The notes under the pieces were generated by a model, which worked only from the letters and a program-made list of their open reading frames with translations, made no database searches and was not told the DNA's origin. From Chinchilla lanigera (Eukaryota > Chordata > Mammalia > Rodentia > Chinchillidae): 64,000 nt of DNA. The stretch is taken from positions 15,084,839 through 15,148,838 of the forward strand of contig NW_004955417.1 in NCBI RefSeq assembly GCF_000276665.1. The letters run 5' to 3'. The translations under genes and the position numbers were made by a program. This document shows positions 23,813 through 36,490 of the stretch, piece after piece. Within the stretch, counting starts at the first letter, position 1, and every line of letters starts with the position of its first letter.

Positions 23813-23829
23813 AAAGAATTGGTTCTATT

Positions 23830-26015
23830 AGGGAGAATTTTTCTTTGTGGTTTTTAAGAATAACTGCAACAGGATCAAGGGAAGAGGGTCAGAGTAGGTG
23901 ACAACCAAAAAGCTTCCCAATTACTCTGTTCAAATATAACAACTAGTTAGGCATATCACTAGATGTTGGGTGGACTTTATTCTTGTTTTTGTTTGTATCC
24001 ATACTGTTTGTTTCCTGTTTTACACTTTTTTCCTTTCCATTAATCTTAAGAGAAAAAATTCCCACCTGAAGTCTGTTTTGTACCCCTAAATGGCAAGTTA
24101 GGTGCCTGTAACTTTTAGTTTAGCCTGTGATATGTTATGAATTTAACAAAATTGTCTAAAAAGCATTCTCAAAATTCATCTTTTCCACATTACATTCTTT
24201 CTACATGATGATCCACTTAACAGTACATAGGTCATCACCAAATAATGGTGGTCAGTACAGCCAGAAATTCTCTCACAGATTCATGAAGGAATAACCAGTA
24301 ATTCCAACCCAGGAAATTTGCCTCTCTGTAGGTTAAGAGATGATTTTGCAAGACTTAGAGAATTATAGATATCTATGAAAGCATTCTTTGTTCTCCTAGC
24401 TACCTAGAACTCAAAATAAACTAAGTGAACAGAGCTGTGGTTTGATATGTTCAGTTGGTATATCAGCAGATAGGTTTTCTAACACTCTGTGGCTGCTCTT
24501 ATGTAAGTCTGGGAAGTATAAAGTTAGGAATGATTGGCACTAAACTATTATAAGTCATTAATTGAGGCAAATTTGACATGACATACAATAAAAAAAAGAA
24601 TTATGATTAATGTCAAAGACATTCATGTCCTTGTGCCTCACTGTTTTTTTGCATTGCACTTTAGGACTACTGTATTGGAAATGACCATTTATGAATGATT
24701 GTCTTGGAAAACTATACCTTTTACTCATATTTATTTTGTCAGATTGGAACAAATCTTTTGAAATTTCAAGTCATTTTATATATTGTGAACAAAATTTATT
24801 ACATGCGTAAATGACAAAAATTATGTTCTCAGACTTTTTGAATTCACATTCAAATTCATCTGACCCATTTTTTGACTACAATGGTTTTTGCCAATTACAT
24901 TGTCATTTCTTGTCCATTGGATTTATGAATGTTTGAAATGTGACAATTCACACTGAGTTTAAATGGCATCTATTTGTATTCATTCATTATGAAATCATTC
25001 TAAGACAGGAGAAGAATGAAGTTCATTGCCAACGTAAGTCCCTATGTGACTATTCATTAATAGTATGGCCCTTACGTACTGTTGTGGATATCTGTTTGAT
25101 GGATCTGTGAAAACTGTTGAATGAGCAGGCTGGAGACCAAGAGAACCTTGCAGTATTTCTGGTGAGAAGTTAAGACATAACAAGCAGGATTTGTGCTTAT
25201 TGTGCATAGTGTACCTTTGAAGAGAGGTGAGGAGTTACAGAGGTCCCCAAGCTGAAGTTCCACATACACAAATGCACACAGCTAAAATCAGATACTATTG
25301 AAAAGTGCCATTAGAACCATGTATGTCTGTTTTGGAAATTTAGAAGAGGAATTACTTTTAATTTGAACAATTAAAGAAGGATTGGTTTTGGGGTTTTGTT
25401 TTGTTTTTTTCTGGTGTACTCCAGTAGTTTTGAAAGATATGTGGGAGTTCTGTAAACACTTGTGAAGGCAAACTGACAACAGCTAAAGGGATATGTAGTA
25501 TAAAGTGGGAGGCCCGTCTGGAAAAGAGGCAGGGGTGTACTACATTAAGAATTTGCACGCAATTTGATTTTGATCATTGTGAGACTTATTCTCCCAAGAC
25601 ACTTACACAGAGTATCAGGGGTCCACGAAGGTTACTGTTTTCAAAGCTATACTCTGCAGTCTACCCCTTATTCAGGAGCTGATTGTGCATACCTGCTTTT
25701 TTGCATTTTAATATTTTATATTTTTTTCTTCTTTCTTTATCCTTTTATCTGCCTGCAAAAAATCTTTCAGCCCATCAGCACCTCCATCAAAGTCAAAATC
25801 ACATAAGTAATTCTTCCCAGCTATCAACGGGTCTGTAGACGATCTGGTTTAAAAATAATTTGATACCTATGAGATGAGAAAATGCTATCTTCCCCTGATA
25901 AATAATTAAAGCACATTGATCTAGACTATAAAGACAGATAGATTCAGGTTTACTAGAAATGTATGGAATTGCTGGAGAAAACATTTTAATTTTTATGAGT
26001 GCATTTTTAGATATA
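23830..26015. other. Intronic DNA, nothing recognised
   Basis: No repeat with clear ends and no protein-like frame was seen. The ORFs here are short and of low complexity or AT-driven. Confidence 0.45.
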
Positions 26016-26880
26016 CATAATGGTAACATTTATCATATGGAATTTGAACCTGTACATAGTATATCTTGATTCTTCTTTTTTTCCCCTTTCTCTCCCCTCC
26101 CTTCAACCCCTCTTGCCCTCCTTATTTTCAAAAGGTTTTCTACTCTCTTTTTTCCTTTTCTTTTCCTTTCCCTCTCCCCACTCTCTAGTTCTGTACCCAT
26201 TTGAACATTTTCTTCCTGTTTCACATTATCAGTTATATATTTTGGTCTTTATTTACCTTTTCAGTTTCTCACACCAGAGAAATCATACAATATTTTAACA
26301 TGTGTGATTTTTTTTTCACTTAAAAAATATGGTCACATAGTATATACATTTACCTAGAAATGTCTCAAGTTTATCCTTCTTTAGGACACAGTAGTACTCC
26401 ATTATGTTTTTTTAAAAACCCACACATTTTCTTTATCCTTCCATCAACTGATGGAAAATTAGGCAGTTTCCAAGGTTTAGCTATTAAAAATTGTGCTGCT
26501 TTAAACACAGGTGGGCATGTATTTCTGTGGTATGATGCTTTTAATTCCTTCAGGAAAATACCAAGAAGGAGAATACCTGGGTCAAATAGAATCTATAGTT
26601 TTACTGTTTTGAAAAATCTACACACTGATTTCCACAGTAGTTGCACCAATCTACATTCCCTCCAACAGTGAAGGAAGGGTTCTTTTTTCCCCACACCAGT
26701 GCCAGCATTTGTTATTGGTTGATTTCTTGACAATTACCAGTCTTTCTGGGGTGAGATGAAATTTCAGTGTTGTTTTAATTTGCACCTACATCTATTCATA
26801 TATTTATTTTCTATTTCTACTTCATCAGAGAAGTATCTCTTCATTTCAGATGCACATTTTTGAACTGAGTCTTTAAATTT

Positions 26881-26917
<37 letters not shown>

Positions 26918-29900
26918 TTCTTTATATATTCTAGATAGTAGTTCTTTATCTGAGGAAGAGCTGGCAAACTCTGTAGATTGTCTCCTCACTGCTGGTAGTT
27001 TCTTTTGCTGTGCAGAAGCTTTTTAATAAGGTGTGATCCTCGTTGTTGTTTCTTTTTGACATTTCCTGTGCCATGCAATAGGAGTTTTGTTCATAAAGTC
27101 TTTGCCTACACCTATGTCTTCAAAAATTCTACATATTCTATCTTCCAGCAGATTTAGTGTTTCTGTCTTAATATTTAGATCTATGATCGGTTTCAATTTT
27201 AGTTTAGCACATGGTGAGAGATATGGGTCCAGTTTTAGTCTTCCAGTGAATGAAGTCCCTCTAGTCCTATTGCCAAAGATAAGGTGAATGAGTGTGTTTG
27301 GAGTTGTTTCTTCATCTTCTAGTCTATTACACTGATCCTTGGGTCTGTTTTTGTCTAGTATCATGCTGTTTTTATCATTGTAGCTTTGTAGAATAATTTC
27401 AAGCCAGGAATTTGATGCCCTCTGCCTTGCCTTTGTTGCCAAGAATCGTTTTTGCTTTTCTGTATCTCTTCAGGTTCAAAATGTATTTTAAGATTGTTTT
27501 CACCAATTCTGTGTGGTATACTATTGGTATTGTGATGGGTATTACATTAAATTTCTACAACAATTTTGGAAGTATGGCCATTTTCACTATATTTGTTTTT
27601 CCTATCCAAGAACAAGGGATATATTTCCATTTTCTGATATCATCTTCAACCTTCTTTTTCAGAGTACTGTAGTTTTTAATGTAAAGATCTTTTCCTTCAC
27701 TAGGTTGCTTGATTCTTAAGTATTTCATTTTTTTCTGGATACTGTTGTAAAAGGTGTGGTTTCTCTAATTTCTCTTTCAGTGAGTTTGTTATTTGTGTAC
27801 AGGAATTCTATTGCTTTTAGAATATTGACTATGTACCTACCTATACCACTGAATTGTGTTATTAAATCTAGAACTATTTTTATTTTATTGAGGATTTTTG
27901 CATCTTTGTTCATTAGGGAGATTGACTTGTGGTTCTCTTTTTTTGTTTGAATTCTTCTCTGGTTTTGGTACCAGGGTAATGCTCACTTCTGGGAATGAGT
28001 TTGGGAATATGGCTTTCCTTTCAATTGCATTAAAGAGTTTAAGAAGTAGTAGCATTACATCTCCTCTAAATTTCTTGTACAATTCAGCATTAAATCCATC
28101 AGGTCCTGGGCTTTTCTTTGTTGGTAGGATTTGAATTACATCATCAATTTCATTGATTGATATTGGGTTATTTAGAATCTTTATGTTTTCTTGATTCAGC
28201 TTTGGTAATTCATATGTATCTAGGAATCTTTTCATTTCTTACATGTTTTCCATCTTATTAGAATACACATTCTCAACTTCTGCAGGAAAGATAAGTCTGC
28301 TTTTTTCCGGATTCCTATTAAATGGAATATTATTTTTCATCTTTTACTTTCAGTCTATGAATTTCTTTTTGACTTAAATGTGTTTCTTGTATGTAGCATA
28401 TTGGTGGATCTTGTTCTTGATCCATTCTGCCAGTCTGTTTCTTTCATTGGTTAATTGAAGTCACTTACATTGATGATTATAACTGATGTATTGACTTATC
28501 CTTAGCATGTTATTTTCCTGTCATTGCTTCCCTTTCTTTCTCCTCCTTTTGGTTACTTTTCTTGCCTGGTGTATTCATTTTGTTGGATTTCATGGAATTG
28601 TAGTCCTCATTATCTCTTCCCAGAATGACCTTCGGAACATTTTGGAGGGCTGGTTTGGTGGCCATGAATTTGTTCAGGTGTTCTTTGTCAGGGAAGCATA
28701 GTATTTCTCCATCACTTATGATAAATACTTTTGTGAGTTCATCAATCTGAGTTAGAGGTTGTTTTCTTTCAGGACTTGAAATATTTTACTGCAAATTCTC
28801 CTTAACTTGAGGTTTTGTGTTGAGAAGTCTGCTCTGATTTTGATGGGCTTTTCTTCATAGGTGATTTGTTTCTTTTCTCTCACAGCTTTTAATATTCTGT
28901 TCTTGTGTTGAATTTCTGGAATCCTGATTAGTATATGCCTTGAGGTAATTTTTTCATCATGGCTAATTGGAGTTCGATATGCTTTGCTTATCTCTATGTC
29001 AAATTCTTTTTCCATGCATGAGTTTTCTGTCATTACTTTTGTGAACACTTTTTTTTTATGTCATTTGCACTATCTCTTGCTTTTTCATTGACTCTGATCA
29101 ACTTTATGTTCTTGTTTGTATCATCTAGCAGCTGTTGGATTGATTCTTCATAGTCCCTTGCTATTTTTAAGAAATATTTCTTTTCATGATTGGTAACTGC
29201 AATCCTGTCTTCTAGATCTGATTTTCTGTCCTCACACTGGTTCATTCTGTTGCATATACTTTCAATAGAATTTTTAATCTCCTGGATATCTGATGGAATC
29301 TGTTTCATGGATTCTGTTTCTTCCCTATGTTGGCATTCATAGGTCCATCATTTTCTTAAAGTCCTCAATTTTTTACCCATATCTTCTCTAGATACACTAA
29401 TCATATCTTCATTATGGTCATCATCTCTGAATTTACCTGAGAAATTATTTTTGATTTGATTTTTTTCTAGCACCTCACTGATTTACTTTGTTACTTCTGC
29501 TGTTACACTTCAGAGGTGGGTGGCTTTCAAACTGTTCTACCTCATTGACCCCTTGGTTTGCCTTTGGTGAGCTGGAAGTCTGTGGTTGCATCTTGCTTTT
29601 GTGTCTTCTCATTTTCTATTCTTTTTCAATTTAATGCCTGTATTGATGCTTATAAATTGTTTATGGTAGGTATCTTTATTGCTAGTATCAAGAATACTTA
29701 GAAAAGGACTACTTCTTAGAGATATCATCCAGGTATAGCTGGATTGTAGGTTTTGATTCTGTTGCAAGATCCTACCTCTTCATTGTATTGGCGGTGAAAA
29801 GTTGCTGCCTATTAGAACTAGCCCCTGGTTCTTTGGCAGTGGCCTGTAGTATTGTTTATAATCCTCAGGCAATCTCAGTCTTGGCATAAAGTGACGAACA

Positions 29901-30799
29901 ACTGATTAGAACAATTAAGTCATCTTGGCTAAAGTAGTAAAAGCAGTTAAAACAATGGCATCAAACACACCTAGAAAATGACAAACTGTGAGAACTATTA
30001 ATTTGCTACCTTTAACTGTGTGAACAGAATTTATAGTTGTATAACCAAATCTGAAACAAACCAGAAAATTGTGTAAAGTAAATATCACCTCAATATGGCA
30101 ATTTTACCCTGAGGGGAGGAAATTTAGAAGGCATTAGGGGAAAAACAGAAGAAGAAAAGGAAAAATAGACAAAGAGAAAGGATTAGAAGCAAGGTGGAAG
30201 ACAAAGGAACATTATGCTTGCTTTGGGAACTCGTGAAGAAGATATGAGGAAAAGAAAGAAGGAAGAAAGAAACAAGAACAGAGCAAAAGAGAACAAAAAA
30301 CTAGAAACAACGTTCTCACTGGTATATAGACAACAATCACTAAGAAGAAAAAAACTAGAAGATAAATATTAAAAATGCAAAAAGTTAAAAAGCAAAGAAA
30401 GAAAAGTAGAAAGATAAAGGCTGCTTCTGGTCTCTGCTGTTACTGGTTGACAGAGGGGGCAGGCAGAGCCCAGATCCATGTTGACTGATCCCAGAAAGCC
30501 AGCAGTAGAATTACGGCCATGGTAGAAAATCCCATCAAACAGGGACCTTCATTTCCTCTGAAGTTCAGGCTGCTTCTCATTTCTGGCTGTGAGGCTGGTA
30601 CCCTAGTTTTTCAGCCCTCAATGCTCCCTCACAGCTTCAATTTGGCTCCCTGCCACTTGAACATGACTCCTTGACCTCCTGCCGACTTAAACTTGGCTAT
30701 GCCTCACCCTCACACATGGAGCTGCTAGATGGAGCCAACCTTGCAGCTGCTGTTCTAACTTCTGTTGGCTCCTTTCCAAAATGGCTGTCAGCTACCAAA

Positions 30800-30935
30800 G
30801 ATGGGTGTGGTGGCACATGCTTGTAATCCCAGCACTCTGGAAGCTGAGGCAGGAGGATGGCCATGTGTTCAAGGCCAGTCTGGACTACATAGTGATTTCA
30901 AGGAAGACCCTGTCTCAAAAAACGAAACAAATCAA
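30800..30935 (+). mobile_element. B1 SINE nested in the L1 5' UTR
   Basis: GATGGGTGTGGTGGCACATG, CTTGTAATCCCAGCACTC, GGAAGCTGAGGCAGGAGGAT and GACCCTGTCTCAAAAAACG are B1 landmarks in order. AAAATGGCT is present at 30778-30786 and 30936-30944 as part of an imperfect target duplication. The other L1 5' UTR (1848-1870) has the uninterrupted site AAAATGGTCTCCAGCCAATC. Confidence 0.9.
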
Positions 30936-31326
30936 AAAATGGCTACTGGCCAATCACTCTGTCCAGGGGGAGGGTCCTGAACTCAAATAACTTACCAGCA
31001 ACTTCAGTCCAACTAGCATCCACTGTGCCGTTCCACTGGTGTGTTTCTCTGTGGAATCCTCTGTGGTTGCCAATATTAACTCTGTCTCTTCAGGATTGAA
31101 CTGCCCCTCCCATGCTATGAGCTGAGGCTCAAGGAGAAACTGGCACTTGCCACGCCCCTCCTCCTCATTGTTGTCCCTCTCTTCACTCTCCCCATGGGCT
31201 CTAATTTTCACTTCAGATCTTTGCTGGGTCCCAGGGACCTACATGTCTCCTCTTCCTCACCTTACTATATTCCAGCATCTGGATTCCAAATATCAGAGAG
31301 GCTGTTTCTCTGCTGCTTACCATTCT

Positions 31327-31334
31327 GCCATCTT
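31327..31334 (-). promoter_or_regulatory. YY1-type motif at L1 start, long copy
   Basis: AAGATGGC on the - strand lies about 10 bases inside the L1 5' end. Its position matches that in the other L1 5' UTR. Confidence 0.5.
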
Positions 31335-31359
31335 CCCGCAAGTCAGTAGAGGTTTTAGT

Positions 31360-33340
31360 TCATAGTCTACTGGCTGTAAGGTAGAGCGGCATGGTAGAGA
31401 GACATCAGAGAGGGGAAACAGTCCACAGCAGGCAGAAGGTAGTGAAGCAAACAAGAATGAGAAAACGTCTTTTACAAGACACTTCAAATCATTCCTGGCA
31501 ACCTTATGTACTTTACTGTTTATTTAATATTTATTGTTAAAGGTATATGTAGTATAAAAGTAGCAGACTAGTCTGGAAAAAAAGTTAGAGCCTTCTTTGT
31601 AAATTACATAAAGTCAAGAATCATATGTCTGTTTTTCTAACCATCATGCACCTAGCTTGCGCTTACTATAGAAATATTTAATAAATACTTGATAAAGTAT
31701 AATTGGTCATGTAATTAATCACATTCTTTTATACATTTATGCTTATATGATAAACATATTACATATGAAAATATCTGTTAGTAAAATATAAACATTGTCA
31801 GTAATTATGAAGTCTCAACTGTACCTCTTTGCAAACTAATGTTACTAATTTTTACAACACACTATATTCTTTGAACTGTTTGATACAAATGAATTAAGTA
31901 CCTGAGTAGTTAGTATGAGACCAAAGCACAGTATAAATTTAGAGTTTCTAGTCTCACGAAAAGAAACTCTGAAACTTTAAAGTTGCCCCTGCTGGTTTTG
32001 ACCTACAGTTCTTAATATATTTTTATTTTTTCTCTGCAAGGAAAAATGATTTGGAAAGAGTGTCATATTACACACCTGCATTTACTTGAAACCTGGTAGC
32101 TTGATAAGTTGATAAGATAACTGGGTCATATGTTACGTTTTTTGAAAAACCAACCCAAACATAGATCCTAATAAAAGAATGTTACACATTTCCTTTTAAA
32201 GGCTAAAGTATATTTCTCAGGGCTCTTAAATTACCATATTCTGATACCAAGGGAAAATAAAATCTGGACTTAGAGTCTTGTTTGTACTTAGAGGGTTTTC
32301 CGGACAGGAAGGCAGTCTTGATGCAGTGCAGTAAGCCACAATACCAGTGGGGCATTACAGGTGAAAAATCTGCAGCTGTACCCTTTACCACAGCATATTA
32401 CAACTGTATGCTGGAAGATTTCCTGTACAGAAATAGAGTTTGGTTAACTTTGTTTCCCAAGAGTAGATCACATTAAAATGTTATAAAATCATGATTTCCT
32501 GCATTTGAATATTTGTGGTTTCTCAACTGGTTCCAGTATTAGAAGGGTTTTTTCTTTCTTCCCTTTCTTTTTTCTTTTTTTTTTACTTGCATGACTGTTA
32601 GTTGAAAATGTATAGAAGCTTTCTTTTCCTTATTCAACATCAATTGAAAATCAGATACATATCTAAAGAAATAAACAGGAAATACTTGAGATTACAAACA
32701 TTTGTATTTCATCTCATTATTAAATGGTAAATTTTTACAGTGAAGTAGAAACAAAATAAACTGATTCTATGATCAGAATATATTTTATTTTTATTAACTA
32801 TGGTAAAGTATCTCTATTCAATCTCTATTGCACTTCTTCTACATAATACGTATGCATCTCCTGTTATAAATTACAAATAACTGATTATAAGTTATTACAT
32901 TTTTATTGGGTATCATTAAGCCCTAGTACAGTCATGACTAAAAACTTATTATTACTTAAAAGCAAAGCTTTTTTACTTCATTAAAGTTTTAACATGTACC
33001 TTACTGTCTGCCAATCCCCACTTCTAAATAGGCATCATCTCTTTCAGTCACTTGAAACGTCTGTTTCATGCGTGTATCTGTTTTTCAGCTCATCACTTGT
33101 TTTCCAGTCATCAGTTAAAAACTTTTTCACTTTTATCCACTTCCCTGATATTTCCAGTGCATTCTCCATTAGGGAATATATTTGGTCTTTTACTATTTTG
33201 ACATTGTTAGAAGTGCAGAATGTACTTTTTCTTTGTTAATGAGGTAAAAATAACTTGTTATCAAAATAAGAGTTTCACAAATGTTCTCTAATGTTACCTA
33301 CAAGGAACTGTCCTCCCAATTGCTGTGATTGTATGTCAGA
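31360..33340. other. Intronic DNA, nothing firmly recognised
   Basis: Unique-looking. The only stretch of note is 32260-32476, open on both strands (64 codons on +, 62 on -) and GC-richer than its surroundings. On + the frame has a mixed composition, but the acceptor-like TACTTAG at 32284-32290 is weak and no good donor follows, so I do not call it an exon. Poly-T runs lie at 32550-32585. Confidence 0.4.
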
Positions 33341-33344
33341 AACA

Positions 33345-35680
33345 CAGTGCACCCTCGAGTTATAACCAGCCTCACATTCACATAGGTTGGGTTATGACTG
33401 GAATTTTAAGTTTAACTTACAACCAAAGTGTTGAGTTATGACCTGAATGCTGGCCACTTGTTAAGTTGTAAACAAAGACTCATGATGCCAGAAAAGCATA
33501 TGTAAGCATCCATCTGAGCCCATATGCACATGTTTGTGGACATGATTTCATCAGTAGTTTATATAATTGCTACAATTAGTGCTATTAAAATGGCCCTGAA
33601 AAAACTAGAAAAGAAGCTAAAGAAGGAAGGGAAAGTAAAGAAAGCAATCACAATTGAAAAGAAGGAAATTGCGGAGAAATATTAAAGTGGCATACAGTGA
33701 TGATCTCATTAATATGTACAGCATGCTGAAACCCACCCTCTCAACAGTCTTATAGAGAAAAGATTTGTACAGGGAAGCTTGTGTTGCTAAAAGTGTTACT
33801 CAAGTTAGTAAGTCATAATCAACAGTGTTAGACGAGGTAGAAAGGCTATTATTAGTGTGGATAAATGAAAGGCAGATGATATGTTATAGCCTGAGTCTAT
33901 CCTTTGTGAAAAAGCTAGGGCTGTAATGCAGATCTCATAAAGGATAAACCATCAATAAGTGATAATGGAGAAACATTTTGTGCCAGTAGGAGTGGTTTCA
34001 CAATTTAAAAGCAAGAACTGGGGTTCATAGCATAACTAGGCATGGTGAAGCAGCCAGTCTGCTGAAAATTACATATACCACTTTGAAATGATGGCACAGA
34101 GAAATGGCTTTTGCTCTCAAGTTTTCAACTGTGATGAAACTGGCCTTTTCTGGAAGAAAATGTGCAAGAGAACATAACATTACCCAGGAAGGGGAGAAAA
34201 TGCCAGGCCACAAGCCTGTGAAACATAGGCTAACCTTATTGCTATGTGCCAATGCAAGTGGTGACATCAAAATAAAGCCTGTCTTGTTGATCACTCCGAG
34301 ACCCCCCAGAGTGTTCACAAAACATAAAGTCATAAAGAATAGGCTAGGAGTTATATGGTGATCTAATGCACAAGTCTAGGTACAAGAGTACAGTACTTTT
34401 TCTTGAATGGATCAGGGAGGCTTTCTGTCCTACTGATAAGAAATATCTAGAGGACAAAGGTTTACTGCTCAATGCAGTCCTCATCATGGAGACTGCTCCT
34501 GCTCACCCCAAGATTAGGAGGAAGAATTTGCTGAAGAATTCCATGGCTCTCACTCAAGTTCCTCCCACCTAATACAAATCCTTTACTGCAGTCTATGGAC
34601 CAGCAGGATATAGATGTCCTTAAGAAGTTGTATACCAACGATCTATTCTTGAAGAGCTTCTGGATGGTCTCAGATACAGATTTAACCCTTAAAGAGTTCT
34701 GGAAGAAACATTACAACATCCTTTCCTATGTGGGGTTAATTGAGAAATCCTGGGCCAGTGTCTCTCTAAGGACACTGAGATCTGCCTAGAAAAAAGTGTG
34801 ACCTAAAATTATACAATTGAAGGCTATGTAGAGTAGCTTGAGTCTTCATTTGACTCTGTGGTTGATGACACTGTCACTATAGCAGAGTCCATAGGCTTGC
34901 AGGTAAACAGTGGTGATGTTGAGGAACTAGTGGAGGAACATTTAGAGGAATTGTCAGGAGAGGAACTTTAGCAACTTCAGGCTGAGCGACAGAGAACAGC
35001 AGTAAGGAGCTTTCTGAAGAGGAAGGGGAGTATCAGCAATCAGTGCAGCAAACTTTTTCTGAAATAAAGGAAACCCTGAAAAAATGGACAGAGCTACAAA
35101 CACGTGTAGAGAGGATCCACCCAGACAGAGAAAAAGCCAATCATTGTATTGGTTATTATGTCATACTACAGAACACTGTTAAAGAAAAGACAGAAACAGA
35201 CATCAGACTAGTTTTTAGTTCTGAAAAGATTGAGACTTGGTGAGTCAGAAGCAGGTTCTAGAGGGATACAGACTCTCCCTAGGAGAGAAGGGACACCAGA
35301 GCCAGATTCCTAATGTTCTTAGGGAAGGGGACGCTCCTTCCAAACAGTAAGCACCTTCCATTTCATCCTCCATTTCTGCAAGCCAAAGATGTCAACTTGA
35401 ACGATGAGTACAGTATGAAATTGTTTCTGGTAGGCTAAGCACACTTTATAACTTTTTGGTGAGTACACTAGGAAAATTATTGGCATTTCTGGTGAATTTG
35501 GCACATTATATAACCCTTTTTTATTATGAAAAGGTTAGTTAAGGGGTGCTTTGGGAGGTTTGGAATGCCTTATGGGTGTTTCCATTATTTGTTATGGGAA
35601 AAATAGTCTTGACTTATAAGCAACTTGATTTACAACTAGCCGTCATGAGCAAATTGAGTTCATAAGTCAAGGTTCCACTG
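33345..35680 (+). mobile_element. Tigger-like (pogo family) DNA transposon, dead
   Basis: A 2.3-kb element has matching ends: CAGTGCACCCTCGAGTTAT at 33345 and, as the complement of the right end (35680 inward), CAGTGGAACCTTGACTTAT. TA follows on the right (expected TA target), while CA stands on the left. The + strand holds a broken transposase. It starts near 33590 (lysine-rich N-terminus), has a CENP-B-like helix-turn-helix region to about 34070, then a DDE core with FNCDETGLFW-like sequence at about 34125-34155 and a KMPGHKP..RLTLLLCANASGD block (34199-34270). The second catalytic block reads LIMETAPAHP (about 34480-34510), where the family has an Asp-Asn pair, so the catalytic Asp is gone. 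LLQSMDQQDI lies at about 34584. Several stops and frameshifts are present. Length is close to that of full-size Tigger elements. Confidence 0.88.
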
Positions 35681-35837
35681 TAGATTCAATTGATAAATTT
35701 TAAGCTTGCTTGAGGCAGTAGGAAACAGTCGAACAGTCAAGATAAACAATAGACTACCAGAAATTTTAAAAGGAAAACCTAGGAAATGAAATGTCCACAG
35801 GGCTTTTAGAAACTTTGTTATATTCCTGGAAAACGAG

Positions 35838-36000
35838 AAGGACATGCTCATGCACAGGGCTTTGAACATGCTCAGGACTGTATGCATGCTCAGGAAAGAC
35901 CTGAAGAGCCCCTTCACTCTGAACTTTGTCTGTCCTTAACACTTTGTGCAAGCAGAAAGTGAAAGTCAAGGCAGAGTTGAGACATGTCCGAACATGCTCA
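35838..36000 (+). promoter_or_regulatory. Cluster of p53-type half-sites
   Basis: The half-site rule RRRCWWGYYY is met exactly by GGACATGCTC (35840-35849), GAACATGCTC (35864-35873), AGACATGTCC (35980-35989) and GAACATGCTC (35990-35999). The last two are adjacent with no spacer and form a perfect two-half-site element, AGACATGTCCGAACATGCTC. ATGCATGCTC at 35882-35891 is off by one. The cluster lies just downstream of the Tigger element, deep inside a VPS13B intron. Whether p53, p63 or p73 binds is unknown. Confidence 0.45.
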
Positions 36001-36129
36001 GGGGTCCCTTTAGCAAAGAACTGGTTTCCCATTGGTTCCAGATCTTTAAGGAGATCTCCTGTGTAATCATTAAATGACCACTAATCTAACTAAATGGAGA
36101 CTTCAGTCGCTACCCAAGTCAGTTTCACA

Positions 36130-36490
36130 TTATTATAACAAAATATCTTAGGTCACTGTTAAGAAAAGTTTTCTTAGCTCACAGTTTTCGTAGGTTCACG
36201 GGCATGGCACTGACTTTGGCTCAGTTCTGTTGAGGACCTTGCAGTTGTATAAAATCATGGTGTTGGCACAAGCATATGTAAGAACAGGTGATTACATCTC
36301 AATACAGAAAGCCAGAGAAAGTCTGGGAGGGGCCAGCCTTTAGATTTTATAAGAATTATCTTTTAAGAACTAACAAGGGTCTCTCAGTAACCCAAGGATT
36401 TATCACTAGGCCCCCACCTGTAAAAAGTTCACCACTCCCACATTGCCACACTGGGACGTAACATAACACGTGAACCTTTGTGGAGACAAA
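36130..36490 (+). repeat. Ancient mammalian repeat (family not assigned)
   Basis: TTATAACAAAATATCTTAGG, TTTTCTTAGCTCACAGTTTTCG, a TAAGAACAGGTGATTAC block, CCCCCACCTGTAAAAAGTTCACC and GAGACAAACAATATCCAAATCATAGCAG follow the order of a common long mammalian repeat. Diverged. Confidence 0.45.

Larger units (their letters stand above)
26020..31344 (-). mobile_element. Long L1, internally deleted
   Basis: This is a - strand L1 reaching from its 5' end (31344, GGGAAGATGGC motif) to its 3' UTR (about 26020). The 5' UTR is 31344-29510. ORF1 has a coiled-coil part (29308-29033, with SIESICNRMNQCEDRKSDLED) and the RNA-binding and C-terminal part (29048 to about 28600, with ISDGEILCFPDKE..FMATKPALQN). 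ORF2 fragments follow: start of the RT domain (28235-27885, PTKKSPGPDGFNAELY), then NKDAKILNKI running straight into a YTNNKLTEREIRET block (27913-27725), the thumb and C-terminal parts (27720-27023) and the Cys-rich end (26890-26360). The endonuclease domain and the RT core with its FADD motif are missing. A B1 interrupts the 5' UTR at 30800-30935. It is non-functional. Confidence 0.88.

Noticed and set aside
32282..32476. 64-codon + strand frame with mixed composition, possible VPS13B exon
   Set aside because: It begins at TTG rather than ATG, the acceptor-like sequence is weak, no good GT donor follows within the frame, the opposite strand is open too, and I do not recognise the peptide as VPS13B.
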